DNA from: Vitis vinifera
Taxonomy: Eukaryota > Streptophyta > Magnoliopsida > Vitales > Vitaceae
Reading direction: 5' to 3'
Assembly: GCF_030704535.1 (NCBI RefSeq)
Contig: NC_081822.1
Span: forward strand, 6,883,501-6,947,500
DNA length: 64,000 nt
Made by a program: the position numbers and the translations under genes. Shown piece after piece: positions 1 through 13,300 of the stretch (the stretch's first letter is position 1; every line of letters begins with the position of its first letter). A model generated the notes under the pieces. That model made no database searches, was not told where the DNA came from, and worked only from the letters and a program-made list of their open reading frames with translations.

Positions 1-3000
1 TGAAGGCAGTTGGGGTGGCTGTTGATCTTAGCAGAGCATTAAAGCTGATAGTCACTCAATTTAAGTCATTCTTATCTTCTTCCAGCCTGACTCCTTTCAA
101 AGTGATTTCACTACTAGAATGCATCAGAGAAATGAATGAAAAACTGCCTTCACATTTGCAGGAACTCCATCAATGCTTGTTGGGGGAGAAGTGGTTAAGG
201 ACTTGTAATGGTTACAGGACCCCCAGTGAATCAATACTATTCAGCTCTAAATGGGGAACCATATCTTTATTTGTTGATCTTCCTCTCATTGATGATTCCT
301 TTTATGGTATTGTCATATATGGCTTTGAGGATGAGCTAAAGATGCTGGGGGCCATAACTGAATTCGAAGGAGGAGCTCCATTTGTAGCCAGAGGTCTAAC
401 CCGACCAATTGAACCTCGATTTGTGACTGACTTGGGTACAATTGCATTGCTAGAATGTATCAAGTATCTAATCTCAAAGTCTAAGGAGCAGACATTACTT
501 GATAATTTGTTTAGCAATTTAATGAGAAGCAAGTCGTTGAAAACTAGGAAAGTTTACAAAAAACCTGAGGAATGTATCCTGTTTGATCCAACCTGGAAAG
601 TTATTCTGGAGGAGACTGATGCCCCAGTGATTGAGCATACATTTTACAAAACTGAAATATTTATGTACAAGAATCAGTTGAGGGCCATTGGAGTTAAGGT
701 GGATCCTGGGGATGTATGCTCTCTTCTGTCAAGGTATCTTATGTCACTTACAGAGACTTCTTCAATTACTAGGACATACAATTTCCTCCACATGTTCAAT
801 TGGAAGCCAGAATTGCCGGATAAATCAGACTATCAGGTATGGGTTATTAACCACAATGATAACTGTGAGTGTTTAGCTAGGTTGGCAATTCCGGACAAAA
901 TTCCTAAGTGTCCCCTAACTCGGCTTTCCTATTCCTATTCGGACTACTTGACTTTGAAGACTAAGACTTTGCTAAGAGGCCAAGGTATGTAGTCGAGTGT
1001 GTGGTGATTGGGTGTGAATCAACCCGGTTTTTAATCTTTAAATGTGTTAGAAAGTTTGGAAAAATGGTTTTTGGTGCAAGGCTTTTATTCGTCTGTTTCT
1101 GGATCGATCCAGGTGTAGGGGTGGATCTATCCAACTAATGTTTTTTTGATCAAATCTCAGCCATTAGATTAAGGGTTTATTTTTACACTTTAAAACCAAA
1201 TCTTCTATCATTTTCTGTGGAGAGAGACTGCTGAAAACGTGGGGAGAGCAGCCACACTCCAAGTGTTCTTCATTTCTCATTTTTGCTTTCCTAAGTTGGG
1301 GTTTTTGATTGCAAAGAAAATCCACTTCTCTTAATGTTTTCAAAACTAGTTTTCAATGGATTTTCTTGAGCAATAAAGGGGTTGATTCATTTCTTCATTC
1401 ACATCTAAATCTCTCATTCTATTTGGGTTGTGCAAAAACCCATTTTCTTCTTGTGTTGATTCAAGAAGAGGCCGAGATTGAGCTTGGTGCGGACTCCAAG
1501 TGTGCTCCAACAGGAGAAGCTGAAAATGAAGGTACTAGTCAAGTATTCCGGGAAGGATTGGTTGGCTTGAGCTAGGTAAAACCTTGTACTCAGTTTTTAT
1601 TCTTCATAGTGGAGTTTTCAATCGGCGATAGGCCCGTGGTTTTTGATATCTTCGGAGGTTTTCCATGTTAAAAATCTGGTGTTCATTGTCTCTTTCTCTC
1701 ACTCTATATTTTGATTTATTTTTGAGGAGTGTTGAAGCATTTGCATGTGTTTTGCATTTATAAATTGTTGGGAGAGTGTTGATGCATACATTATTGCTTG
1801 TGGATGTTTTGCTTTGTTAAAAAGTTATTGGAAGAAAAATTTCTTGACATTAAGATAGTCTAAGGTTAGGTAATCTTTGTTGGAATGATTTTTTAAATTG
1901 TTCTACAACACCTATTCACCCCCCTCTAGGTGTAGTTCATTATTGAGATTCACATTTTCAATAACAGTGGAGAAGAATGGGTGAATTCTCAGCTTCGCAT
2001 ACTTCATGACAAGGACAATCTATTTGATTCCCACTAGTATGCTCTTGACAAATGTTACCAGAAGGAACTGTTGCCCTTTTTCTCTTCAGCATTTGCAGTT
2101 GCTGAATTTCCTTCCATTGATGATTACATGGGGCTCTGGGACATCTGGGTCCTGAGAGTTAATAGTCAAGTGACTGCCAAAGGATGCTGCTCTTTTTTGG
2201 GACTACATTTTGAAGAACTGGAATCCGCACACAGAGGATATCCTGAAGAAGAGGTTAACCAAAGTACCCCCCACCACATCTACAAGTGAGAGAATCCATC
2301 TAGTGAACAAGGAACTGGTGTTTATCCCTGACGACTTGTAATTGAAACATTTTTTTTTTCTAGTATCGATGGAATTCCACTCTTTGTATGGCTGCTCAAG
2401 TGCAAGAGCTTATCTACTATTCATCCAAGGAGGTTCTTTGAGATTTATGAGTCTCTTTGGAGTAAGAAAGATGTCTGGTTCTGTTGAGTGCCATGCGAGT
2501 ATTTCACATTCTTTGGATCAATATAAGATGGATCCGAGAAATGGATTGATAGGAAGAGGTCTTGTCAGTATTTGAAAGCAGTGAACCAATTCTAGTCAGT
2601 TATCAATTACTATTGTCTGCATACAAAACATTGGAAGTAGAAGCAAGGAAGCTGGTTTTTTGGGACAAGAATTCTTGTAGGCTGCTGATTGATAAATCAG
2701 GTTATGAAGATCGAAAATCGAATATTAAATTTGTGAGTTGTTTTGCATGTGAAATTGCTGAAGGACTATTGGCATGTGTAAAAGCTGATGCAATCGAAAA
2801 CCTGAGTAAGACAAGTGAGTATGTTTGAGTTCAAGGAGAAATCCATGTTTCTTTTGCTTACAAGTGAGTATTTGGAGCTGTTTGCGGAGGATGAGAAGTT
2901 CCTTGATGCTGCATTCCTCTTGCCAAAACAGTGTCCAGTGATAAGATATCTTCCCATCTTGCCTCCAATAGACGACAAGTCACAACTGCTGACTCAACCA

Positions 3001-3123
3001 AACCTCAAGGAGAGTCGGAGAAAAGTTCCAAACTATCCAGATCCTCCAAAGTCCAGTTCTCAACAGCTGGAGTTATTAAGCCCACCCATGCCAGAATCTT
3101 CCCAGAAGAAGCCTCGACAATGA
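1..3123 (+). pseudogene. NO VEIN-like (sacsin/HSP90-type ATPase family) pseudogene, 3' part
   Basis: Nearly base-for-base copy of 14148-16288, the last part of the intact NO VEIN-like gene; its 5' part lies outside the window. The reading frame is open from 15 to about 860 and keeps two of the internal KWL(R/K)T..GY repeats. It is then broken by a solo LTR at 864-1960. After the LTR the copy resumes at 1961 with further damage relative to the intact gene: an in-frame TAG at 2035-2037, an extra T near 2192, TAA at 2339-2341 (Gln codon lost), a longer T run near 2350, an extra T near 2457, an 89-nt deletion at about 2565 between short repeats ending in CAG, and small deletions near 2812 and 3058. 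Homology ends shortly after the shared stop region at 3121. A truncated product reading into the LTR to 992 is possible on paper, but nothing suggests it is functional. Confidence 0.93.
864..1960 (+). mobile_element. Solo LTR of a Copia-type retrotransposon inside the NO VEIN-like pseudogene
   Basis: Exactly 1097 bp are absent from the intact paralogue at the matching site (after 15001). The insert starts TGTGAG and ends TTTTCA, so it has the canonical TG...CA termini. It is flanked by the identical pentamer ATAAC at 859-863 and 1961-1965, which occurs once in the intact copy as GTAAC. Near the 3' end is a C-rich block (CACCCCCCTCTAGGTG, about 1918-1933). Further in is a CCGTGG...GTTTTCCATG motif (about 1633-1668), as seen in SIRE/Tork-like Copia LTRs. 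No internal retroviral domains remain, so this is a solo LTR left by LTR-LTR recombination. The family name is my inference; the insertion boundaries are read directly. Confidence 0.92.
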
Positions 3124-3155
3124 TGGAGTTATTAATTCCAGGAGTTTCTGTTTAG

Positions 3156-4900
3156 TGATAAATTTTTTAAAATTTGAGATAATACTTTTTTTAATACCTC
3201 AATTTTTTAAAATAATTTTGAAAGTCACCGTCTTTCAAAATTAGTCCCAAACATTATCATTTTTTCTATTTTTAAAAATAAAAAATGTATACTTGAATTT
3301 TATAATAACATAATTGCAGAAAAACCCCTTTTTCAGAGGATAGGAAATTAATGTTTGGAATAAAAAGAAAATAAGGATATTTGAAAATCATACTTAAAAA
3401 AGTGTTTTTTAATAACCACAAAAACCTTTTTGTGCAAAAACATTTATTAAATTTCTTAGTGCTTTATTTTATAATATCTTCTTAACCTGTTTAATATGCA
3501 TATATATAAGATTTAAATTTCATTTTGCACTAAAATTTTTAATTTTATTAAAAAATATTAAATTAATTAACAGATCCATAAATAACAAGTATATGTTGTT
3601 TTTGCAACTGACGAAGAGCTCATACTGGAGTCCTATTTTTGCTCAACTACTTTCCATTTTGTCAAAACGTAATGGAGAATGGCTCCCCAACGTTTACTTC
3701 ATCTCCAAATATAAAAATATCGAAAATTATGTATATATCGATACTTCGGATATATACTGACGTATATTTTAAAAATATATATATAAAATTGATTAAAATT
3801 TATAAAAATATAAAAAAAATTCATAAAAATGTACTTAGAAGTGTAATAGATATTTTAAAGTTATTTTATTAAAGAATTTGATATATGTATAATATGATTT
3901 ATGATAATAATATCGTATGTTTCAATAAAAATATGAATTTTATAAATATACATTTATTATTAAATTACATAAAATATTATTTCATAATTTATTATGATAT
4001 TTGATTATAATATGTCTATATTTTAAAATATATATATATATTAATATTAAAATTATAATTTATTTAATTTAATTGTATTAAATGATATAAAATAAATTAT
4101 GATATATGTACATATTTTTAATATTTAATTAATTTATTAATGATATTAAAAACACTATAAATATTTAATTATAAAATAATTATAATTAATTTACTTTCTA
4201 AAATTTTCTTTACATGATGAATTTGAATGTATATTTTTAATACATTACATCTGTAACACATTCAACATCATATATATTGCGAAAAATCGGCAATTTATCG
4301 CCATATCGTAGATTTTTGACGATTTCTTTCAAAATTTCATCCTATATTTCTCCATTAAATACCGTATTCATACTATCCGATACACAATATACCAGCCAAT
4401 ATATCACGATATTTTCTTCCATGCTTATTTCAACTATATTTTTAAATAAAAAGAAAATGATAATTATACCATTTTAGGTGCCGTCGGCCAATCTACTTTA
4501 CCAATATGAATATATCAAACGTTTGCAAGCTTTAGTGCTTTACACAAACATAAGACAAATCTACATTTTATAAAAATTTATTCAATATTGTGCTTTAATG
4601 TTCCTATTTTTAAAATGGAAAAAAACTAAATTTAATACTTAAAATGTTTATATGAATCTAATGCTAAATTTTTTAATAATAATGTTGAATTTTATTAAAT
4701 ATATTTGCTATCTGGGTGTTCAATGTGCTTAACTGCTTATACCAATATTTGCAAGTTTTTCACCAATAGAAATTTAATAAAGATAAATCCTAATAGAAAC
4801 TTTGTAAAATTTCCTTCCATAAGCAACGCTGCCAGGTCAGAGGACATGTGGAAAACATGTACGTTTTTTATTTATTTATATTTACTTTTTTGGATTGTCA
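3156..4900. other. AT-rich intergenic spacer
   Basis: No gene seen. Very AT-rich. About 3700-4430 contains many CGATAT/ATATCG words, with a GCGAAAAATCGGCAATTTAT-like stretch near 4278. This looks like a decayed dispersed repeat, but I found no convincing terminal inverted repeat or target duplication. Confidence 0.5.
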
Positions 4901-5167
4901 CTGATTCACTCTGCGACTGAGATTTTCTGACGTGGCGTTGGGCGAGACCTCATGGATTAGAAGTGCATCGCCACCTATGCTATCCATTAAGGTTAATATG
5001 ATAAGAACGCTTGCATTCCCCCCGGTGGGTTCTGGCCTAGATGTGTTCGCCACTTCATACAATGCTAAACCGCCGCTTCGCTCCCTAGACTCCCTCTCTC
5101 TCGAGTCTGCGTCGTCTCTGTACCACACACACTTACGTCTACCTCGCATTCTTCTTTTTCTTTTCTG

Positions 5168-5178
5168 CCTATATATTA
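5168..5178 (+). promoter_or_regulatory. Candidate TATA box of the aminotransferase gene
   Basis: CTATATATTA lies about 120-130 bp upstream of the ATG at 5298, after a pyrimidine-rich stretch (5082-5165). Position and sequence suit a plant TATA box; no transcript data support it. Confidence 0.4.
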
Positions 5179-5297
5179 CATACGTACTCTGAGATTGCTT
5201 CCTCTCATCGGTCCCTCACTCCTTGTAACCGAAATTAATTTGGAGTCTTGGGGAGAATCACTAATCTGAATTTTCAGGATACCCAATAGGTGCAACC

Positions 5298-8200
5298 ATG
5301 ATCAGTAGGAGGGCCTGCTTTCGCAATTTGATCCTATCTCTAAGAACGGGTTCCACTGCATCTAAGGTAATCTTCCGCTTGTCATTTGTTATTTTTTATT
5401 ATGATTCCAAGGACCATTTTCCGATTTTGATATACTCTACTTACTTTGAACCTTTTATAGAGTTGAAAATTTTCCTCTGGTTTTTATCATTTCATGTGAC
5501 TTGTAAGTTTGTCTGGCGAACTTGTGGGGTTTCAATTGTCTGGGTTTTTTGGTGTCGCAGGTTTGGTATTGTATGTGTTTTTTTGGTGCCTTCTTTTAAC
5601 GTATAGTTCTTGCTTAACACGTTGCTTTGTAGTTGATTTCTAATCTCTGTATCAATGTCCTTTCTTTTCTGTGCTTGTCTTTTATATTTGTTATTATTTT
5701 TGTTTTAACAACGTAAAACAATAGAAAATCTTGATCGTAGTTGAAGAAAAGAGGGAGATGATTAATTTAGGGAGAGACTAACCCGGTTGAATTAGTTTCA
5801 GCCCTGGAAATAGGAATCTGACGGGGTTCTGAATTCAACCTTTTGAATGGTACGCATAGCTTGGATCAAACCCGTAGCGGGTGGAACAACCTTGTACATG
5901 ATTGATCCAACACTTTTAAATGGTTATTTTCTTTAAATGCCGGTTAAATTGGAGGCCTCAGTGGATGTGACTTTTAAATAGAAGACGATCCACAGATTTA
6001 TCAGAATTTTGATTATTTATTGAGAATCAATATTTTCCCTTTAGATACATTCAAATATGTTGACTGGGTTTCTTGTGTAAAATGTCAGCTAGAGGTTGTA
6101 TCAATGAGTATTGAAATCACGCGCCTTTGTTTTGATTATAGGCTACAATTCATTTCCCATGTTCCTCAATGATCTGTCGTTGATCCATCGTATACATAAT
6201 AAAGATCAAGATGATAAAAAGTACAAACTTATCTAATTTTCGTGCATTTTTGCAGCTTAGATCTTCCAATTGCTTTACGTCGAGGACTGCACCTTCCTTG
6301 CAGCCACTGGTCGAGCCCTCTCCTTATAGGTAACTGCACAAAATGAAGCAATTTGATACTAATTACTTGGTTGTTTCCCTGAAGGTGTCTTCTTCCGTAC
6401 AATGAATCCCACTTTTACCCAACCAGAATTTGTTAAACAGTTAATTTTCACTTCTTTGAAGCTCAAGCCCTCTCAATTATAAATCTATATTGTTTTGGTG
6501 CCCATAGATTGCAATGATTTCAAGCAGTTTTTCAGGTTTATTGTTTAAGCCCAACACCAATTACCTGCATGAGATTGTGCAACATTGTTCATTTAATGTA
6601 ATTATAATTGCTATACTGCTAGTGATGATGAGTATGCTGATGTGGACTGGGACAATCTGGGATTTGGTCTAATACCCACCGATTACATGTACACAACAAA
6701 ATGCTCCGAGGGTGGTAATTTTGAAGAAGGCCATCTTAGTCGCTATGGAAATATCGAGTTGAGCCCTTCTGCTGGCGTGTTAAATTATGGACAGGTAACT
6801 AGATTGTATTCTTAATTACTTCTGCTAAAGCAAACAGCATATTTCATGTTGTATCTTTTAACTAACTTCAGGGTTCTAATGTAAAGTTGGTGGTTTTGAA
6901 ATCTGAACAGGGGCTGTTTGAAGGCACCAAAGCCTATAGGAGAGAAAATGGGCGCCTCTGCCTCTTCCGCCCTGATCAGAATGCCATCCGTATGCAGGTT
7001 GGTGCAGAAAGGATGTGCATGCCTTCCCCGTCCATCCATCATTTTGTAGAAGCTGTGAAGCAAACCGCTCTCGCTAACAAGCGCTGGGTAATTGTTTTAC
7101 CCTGATTGTTCTAATCTATGTTGCATCAGAAGCTCTATGCGTTCATTTAATGATTATGTCTTTTCTACTGGTTTATAAATTTTTTGTTTTGTTTTGATGT
7201 GGAGCAGATTCCTCCTCCAGGGAAAGGGTCACTGTATATTAGACCTTTGCTCATGGGAAGTGGACCCGTATTGGGTTTAGGCCCAGCACCTGAATGCACA
7301 TTCCTCATATATGCTTCCCCTGTTGGCAACTATTTCAAGGTGGGGTTTCTTATTTTATCAAAGCCTGGTTTTGGTTCGGCTCAGAAAAGAAGAACTTATA
7401 TGCTCTGTTGATTCATTTTGTAGCAGGTTTCGGCACCATTGAACCTATTTATTGACGATGAGTATCATCGTGCAACTCGTGGAGGGGCTGGAGGGGTAAA
7501 AGCCATTACCAACTATTCTCCTGTAAGTGAATCATTGTCTCATTTAGTTGTAGAAGAAGCTCATTGGTTTCAACACCTTGAATGCCACAAAATATGCTCA
7601 TTTTCAAAAAATGACTTGTGTCTAAAGTGTTAGGTTAATAGGTTGTAGCATCGAATATAGTTTCTATGGAATGTAAATTATTTCTTATATACGAAAGTGG
7701 CTACTAGTGCTTGCTACCAAATTATTGATGCCCCCCTCGAAACTATGTTATCTATTACATCACATCCTTTCTTGTCTTGTGTAGGTTTTGAAAGCACAAA
7801 GTAGAGCAAAGAGTAGAGGGTTCTCTGATGTGCTATTCCTTGATTCAGTGAATAAGAAAAACATCGAGGAGGTCTCTTCTTGTAACATCTTCATTGTGAA
7901 GGTACTGTTGAAATTACATTTCTCATTGATTTAATTTTTCTCATCTGGTGCCTAATTGTTATCTTCACTGAATGTAACTCTAACAAAGAAGTGAAAACAT
8001 AAGTGATTAGCAGCTTAGATTGTTCAAAACAACTTGGGCAGAGAATTTTGAAACACATATCCTTCAGTTTATTCCCTGCCATTGTATTTCTCTCGAAATT
8101 GGATAGATATAGAGGCAGAGCTTAGAGTGTACTTTTCCACCATTTCAGGATAATGTTATTTCAACTCCAGCTACAGGAGGAACTATTCTTGAAGGAGTGA

Positions 8201-8669
8201 CTCGAAAAAGCATTATTGACATTGCTCTTGATCATGGTTACCAGGTGAATGTCCAGTAACTTGGTAAAAACAAGAAGCCAGTTTCTGTGCTTATATGTTC
8301 TGACAATTTCCCAAATGGGTTAGGTTAAGGAGCGATGTATTCCGGTGGAGGAAGTGATGGAAGCCGATGAAGTTTTCTGCACCGGAACCGCTGTTGGTGT
8401 AGCTGCGGTGGGAAGTATTACATATCAAGGCAAAAGGTAAATAGCCATACTTAAGATCATGAAGAACCTCTGCAAGAAGGGAAATATTAAGTCCATACTT
8501 AGTGTTGCATGCCAATCATTTTCCTTTGTTGATGAATTAAATATTAATGCGCAGGGTGGAATACAAATCGGGTGATCGGTGTGTGAGTCAGGAACTGTTG
8601 TCAATGTATACGGGGATTCAAAAAGGTCATATTGAGGACAAGAAGGGCTGGATTCTGGAGATTGACTAA
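5298..8669 (+). CDS. Branched-chain amino acid aminotransferase, probably mitochondrial (BCAT)
   Basis: PLP-dependent fold-IV transaminase that interconverts Val, Leu and Ile with their 2-oxo acids. Ten exons with GT-AG borders and consistent phases: 5298-5366, 6256-6329, 6623-6794, 6911-7087, 7208-7339, 7427-7522, 7785-7901, 8149-8244, 8324-8436, 8555-8669 (386 codons plus TAA). Residues 1-35 start [10 protein letters not shown] and are rich in Arg and Ser and poor in acidic residues, typical of a mitochondrial presequence. The mature part shows the family blocks in order: [57 protein letters not shown] (Lys of GGVKAI is the expected Schiff-base lysine), [32 protein letters not shown]. Length matches plant BCATs (about 380-410 aa). 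The gene sits between the two NO VEIN-like copies. Exon 6 has a tandem TAGCAG acceptor (7421-7426), so one extra Gln is possible. The family is certain; mitochondrial targeting is likely. Confidence 0.96.
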
Positions 8670-10200
8670 GCTTTACATCCACCTCACATTCAGTGCACCC
8701 AACACTTGTACATCGTGCTGCTAAGAGCATGGTATTCCATATTCCTAATAAAATTGATGTTTAGACCAAAAGCATGGACATCTAAATTGGGTTTCGTCTT
8801 TGTGAATCCTTACCCCCCTCCGAAACTATATCCCATTCAACCTTACTTTCCCTCCTATAATCCTATCACTTATCCTTAACTCCCCTGCCTCCACAGGCCC
8901 ACCCACTCTTCCACATTTTAATAACTAATATAAGTTCAAATTCACATCATTCAATATGGCAACTGGCGCTAGCAAAAAGTCATGTCTATAATAAGAGTAT
9001 ATATTATGGAGCCATCTCTAGTAGGAGTCTGGATCAAAGTTGTGTCTTCATGTTATTGAAAAATGATTTTCAAAAAATGAAATCACATTCTAAAAAATCA
9101 ATTGCCAAGTAAAAATCATGATTTTAAAAATAAAAATTATGATTTAAGAAAATGATTTTCATGGAAGTGACCTCGTGGGATGAAAGAGCTTTAAAAACCT
9201 CTTCCACAGGTTATGGTTCAGCGTTACAAGTATTTTGTAATTGTTCTTAAAGATAGTTTTTGCTTTCATTAGAGACGAAGGATTGAGAAAAAAATTAGAG
9301 AGGAAGGAAAAAAGCAAATAAATGAAAAATTGATTTAAAATTTTGTCTTAATTTTTTTTAAAATAAAAATTATTTTGAAATCCCACGTAAAACAGGCCCT
9401 AAAAGTCTCTTCGCCAAAATGCAAAACTTTAAAAATAATTGAACGTGCGAAAGTTTTTTATTTTGTAAAAGCATTAAATGACATCTAGGTCTGCCCCGAT
9501 CTTCCTTCATCTACCGCGCTCTGGGTTGTCACATCGCATGACATCACACAAAATCGATCAAGCTCCATATTCTCTCTAAACCTTTTCAAAAGTATCAAAA
9601 CTAGATCTTATATGCTTTCATGCGTCTCTATTGCCGCGCAAACTAGGGATGGCAACGGGCCCCGCCCCGTTTAACTTTTTTATTTTTATTTTTATTTTTT
9701 AATTACTTTTAAATTTGTTAATTACATTAAATTAAAATATATTTTATAAATAATTAAATTATTATATATTTTTATCTTATTTTATTAATTTATAAATTAA
9801 AAATAATAAAATAAATTTTAATTTAATTTAATTTTATAAATAATCAGATGAGATGAGAAATACAAAACAGTACTCGAACTCACCTGAATCTGAATAACTC
9901 CGTCTGAATCCGAATAAGTCCGTCCCATTATCATTCTTACTAAAGGGAAATGGATTAAGTCAAGGGATTTGCATGACCTAGAAATTTAAGCGACGGGCAT
10001 CAAAGAATTCCAAAACTTCAAAGCATTTTCATCGTACATTAATTCAATTAAATGTAGAACATAAATAATTTTGTAAAATATATAAAAGAAAGTAAGAGGT
10101 TTAGTACGAAGCTGAATTCCTAATAAATACAAAACTGTATGAAATCATTGCGTGATGGCCTGAGTCTGGGGCTAGGACGATAGGTAGCCCAGCAGTCAGG
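8670..10200. other. Intergenic spacer with a decayed MITE-like segment
   Basis: Aminotransferase 3' flank, then AT-rich sequence. No gene seen. A possible hAT-type MITE is listed separately at 9644-9951. Confidence 0.5.
9644..9951. mobile_element. Putative degraded hAT-type MITE
   Basis: The left edge reads TAGGGATGGCAACGGGCCCC, a terminus common in plant hAT-related MITEs. The right part has GAATCCGAATAAGTCCGTCC followed by CATTATCATTCTTACTA, which resembles a decayed reverse complement of the left end. The middle is AT-rich filler. No clean 8-bp target duplication is visible, so borders are approximate. Confidence 0.4.
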
Positions 10201-10312
10201 CCTAGCAATGGGGAAGGCGGCTTCTAGTACTTGTACGGTCAACCCCAAAAGGCCTTTCCTGCGGGTTCAGGCATAGAGAAGACGAAGAAGAAGCAGGGTT
10301 GCGTGTTTCGTC

Positions 10313-13300
10313 ATGCCTTGGAAGAAAGTCTCCTTTAGCTATCAACGTAAAGGGAAGCGGAAGGGCATGGCTACTCTGAAGAAGGAAATGCCCATAGAAA
10401 AGACGTCTATCATGGCTACTGAAGCAGCAAGGCTGCACATAGAAAAGATTAGGACCCAGAAGTTCTCAATCGGTGCTAAAAGCCCTAATCCTTTAACTGA
10501 AGATCTCCACCATGCTGTCACAAGCCTCTCCGCGGAGCTTTACGCCAAAGATGTTCATTTTCTCATGGAGCTCATTCAGGTACATATTTCCCTTCCCGAT
10601 GAATACCTTTATCAGAAGTATCTGTATATATACGACCTGCCCTAGATGAAAGCGTGTTCTTGGTTTCTTGGTGTCCGCTAAAAATGTAGAATGCCGAAGA
10701 CAACGAATATAAACAAGGGGTTGAACCAACTTTGGAGTTTGTGTTCACTACCAAAGACATAACAGGAAGTGGTGCGCCTGCAACGCTGCTAGTGTTCAAC
10801 AATGAAGTTGGGTTTTCGGAGAAGAACATGGAATCCATCTGCAGTGTTGGCAGATCCACCAAGAAAGGGAAGAGACACCTTGGGTTTATTGGAGAGAAAG
10901 GTACTTATGTCTACTGTCTTGCATGAATGGTGTATTTACTTTACTAGAATATATAAGTCGGTTTTTTTGCATGAATAGAAGTGGATCTAGTCACAAGGAT
11001 TTTTATGAAGATTTTCTATGGTAGGAATAAAGTGGTTGCTTGAAGAGACTTCAACAGTTTAGCAAAACTATGAAAAAGTTGTGCACGCTAATTTTGATAA
11101 ACAGAGTGCATCCCAAGATGTGGGAAGTTGGCAGGCTTGGGCCGAGCATGACTGCTCTAAGTGGAGACTTTGCCCACCCAAAGCGTATTTTAACCCAAAC
11201 CTTGGGCAAACCCATCATTTCTAAATGCATCAGTTGCTATTTAGATTCTTGATTAAACTTTTGGTCATTAAGTTCATCCATAAGTAAATTCTGATTTTAT
11301 TTGCAGGCATTGGATTTAAGAGTGTGTTTCTTGTGACTATACAACCTCACATCTTTAGTAATGGATATCATGTGAGATTTAGCGAAGATCCCGACCAAGA
11401 TTGCGGAATTGGTTATATAGTTCCTGAATGGGTTGGTGGGAAACCTTATCTTTCAACTATTTGTGATATATATGGGTCCGACAAGGTCTTGCCAACGACC
11501 ATAATTCTCCTCCCTCTGAAACCCGAGAAGGTGGAAGCTGTGAAAGCACAACTGTCAGAGTTGCACCCAGAGCTTCTCCTCTTCCTATCCAAGATAAAGC
11601 GGTTATCAGTATGTGGAAATACTTGCAATTCTAAAGAAGATGTCAACGTATCTGATATTTTCATATCCACTGAGACTGATCATGTGGCTTTGAGTGACAA
11701 AAGTGCAGATTCACGTGTACTTCATCTTTCAGTTAAAGAGGATGGGGCTGAGGAGACATGCCGATATTATATATGGAGAGAAACATTTCCTGTGAAGCCT
11801 GCTAATGAGTTTAGTGCGAGGAACGATGTAAAGAAATGTGTTATTTCTATTGCTTTTCCATTTGGGGAGAGATTGAAAAGGGGAACTTCTGCTGTTGGTA
11901 TCTTTGCCTTCCTTCCCACCGCAATGATCACAAATTTCCCATTTGTTATTCAGGCAGATTTTGTTCTGGCCTCCTCGCGCGAAACAATACTCTTGGACAA
12001 CAAGTGGAACCTGGGGATTCTTGAATGTATCCCTTCTGCATTTTTTCATGCTTTTATTTCTTGTGTGAAAAAAGATGCCACTACTATTTGTTCAGTGGCG
12101 CAGGCATTTGAATTTTTGCCTGCTCGGTCTTCTACAATTCTTGAGCTGAACAACATAAGAAAGTTGATAAAAAATATGCTGCAAGGGGAAGCCTTTATAC
12201 CTTGTGAAATGTTTGACAATCGAAAGCATTTCTGCACCCCTCAACGTGCAATTAGGATTCTCCCTAAATTTCGTGAAATCCTTTTCCAAATGAAGGAACA
12301 GGGGGTCCCTTTGGGCGGTATGTTCTCTTTGAAAGAAAATGTTATACATTCTTCTATTGATCTCATAGAATTTACAGGCATTCTGGACTACCTTGGAGTG
12401 CCATCGGTTGATAATAGTTATCAATGGTATGGTAAATGCATTGAGTTCTGTAACCTTGTTTTGTCAGCTTCAGAGGATGCATACATGGAATTACTTTGTT
12501 TTCTTGCTGATAATGAGAAGATATCTTCCTTGAAGGACTTTAAGAAGATGCTTCTTTTCAAATGCGTCAACAGGAAGGGGCATGTGAGATTGTGTTCTAT
12601 AGCAACAAGAGGGATGTTTAGGATTTATTATTCTCAGGAGCCTAAACTTCACGCTTGGCTAACTGAATGCAATATCGAGTTTGAATGCCCTGATGACATG
12701 TGTTTCTTGCCCAGCCCTACATTGGAAGCTCTTATAAGCCATAAGAGAAGTTCATTAATTATGTGTTGGCTTAAATATAACACAGGTTTAAGCCCTTTTT
12801 CGGCGGTTTCTTATTGTGCTCAGATATCTGATCATCTAATGAAGACAGATGAACCTAGATTTGTGATTAAACTTGCCCATTTTCTTTATCACGCGCATTG
12901 CAAAAAGTTCATAATGGAGTCAATGCTTTATGGTTTATGTACAAGAATGCCTGTCATTGATGGATCCAATTGCATCAGAAGGCAAAAGAACGTGACTCTT
13001 GTCTCTGCACCAGGGAGCAAATGGAAGAAATTGTTTGGACCAAGTAATCCATTCTCAGAAAATAATTATGTTGATATAGGGAAGGTGTATGCTGAAGGTG
13101 GTCAGTTTGCTGGAGAATGTACTCCCAAGGGAGTGATCCTTAGCTTTCTTAGCACATATACTAGAGCTGTGGACATACCAGAATTACACCCTCCAAATGT
13201 TGTGTTGAAAGTGGCATCATCAAAATTGACAAGTGAACAAGGGTTTTTACTACTTGACTGGATCCGGTTTCTGAGAACCAAGGGTTCATATATACCAGCA

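Noticed and set aside
1309..1575. 88-aa ORF
   Set aside because: Lies wholly inside the solo LTR at 864-1960 and has no known domain.
3700..4430. ATATCG-rich segment as an inverted-repeat transposon
   Set aside because: I could not pair convincing ends or find a target duplication; left as an unclassified decayed repeat.
11729..12424. Minus-strand ORFs of 106 and 110 aa
   Set aside because: Shadows of the long third exon of the NO VEIN-like gene.
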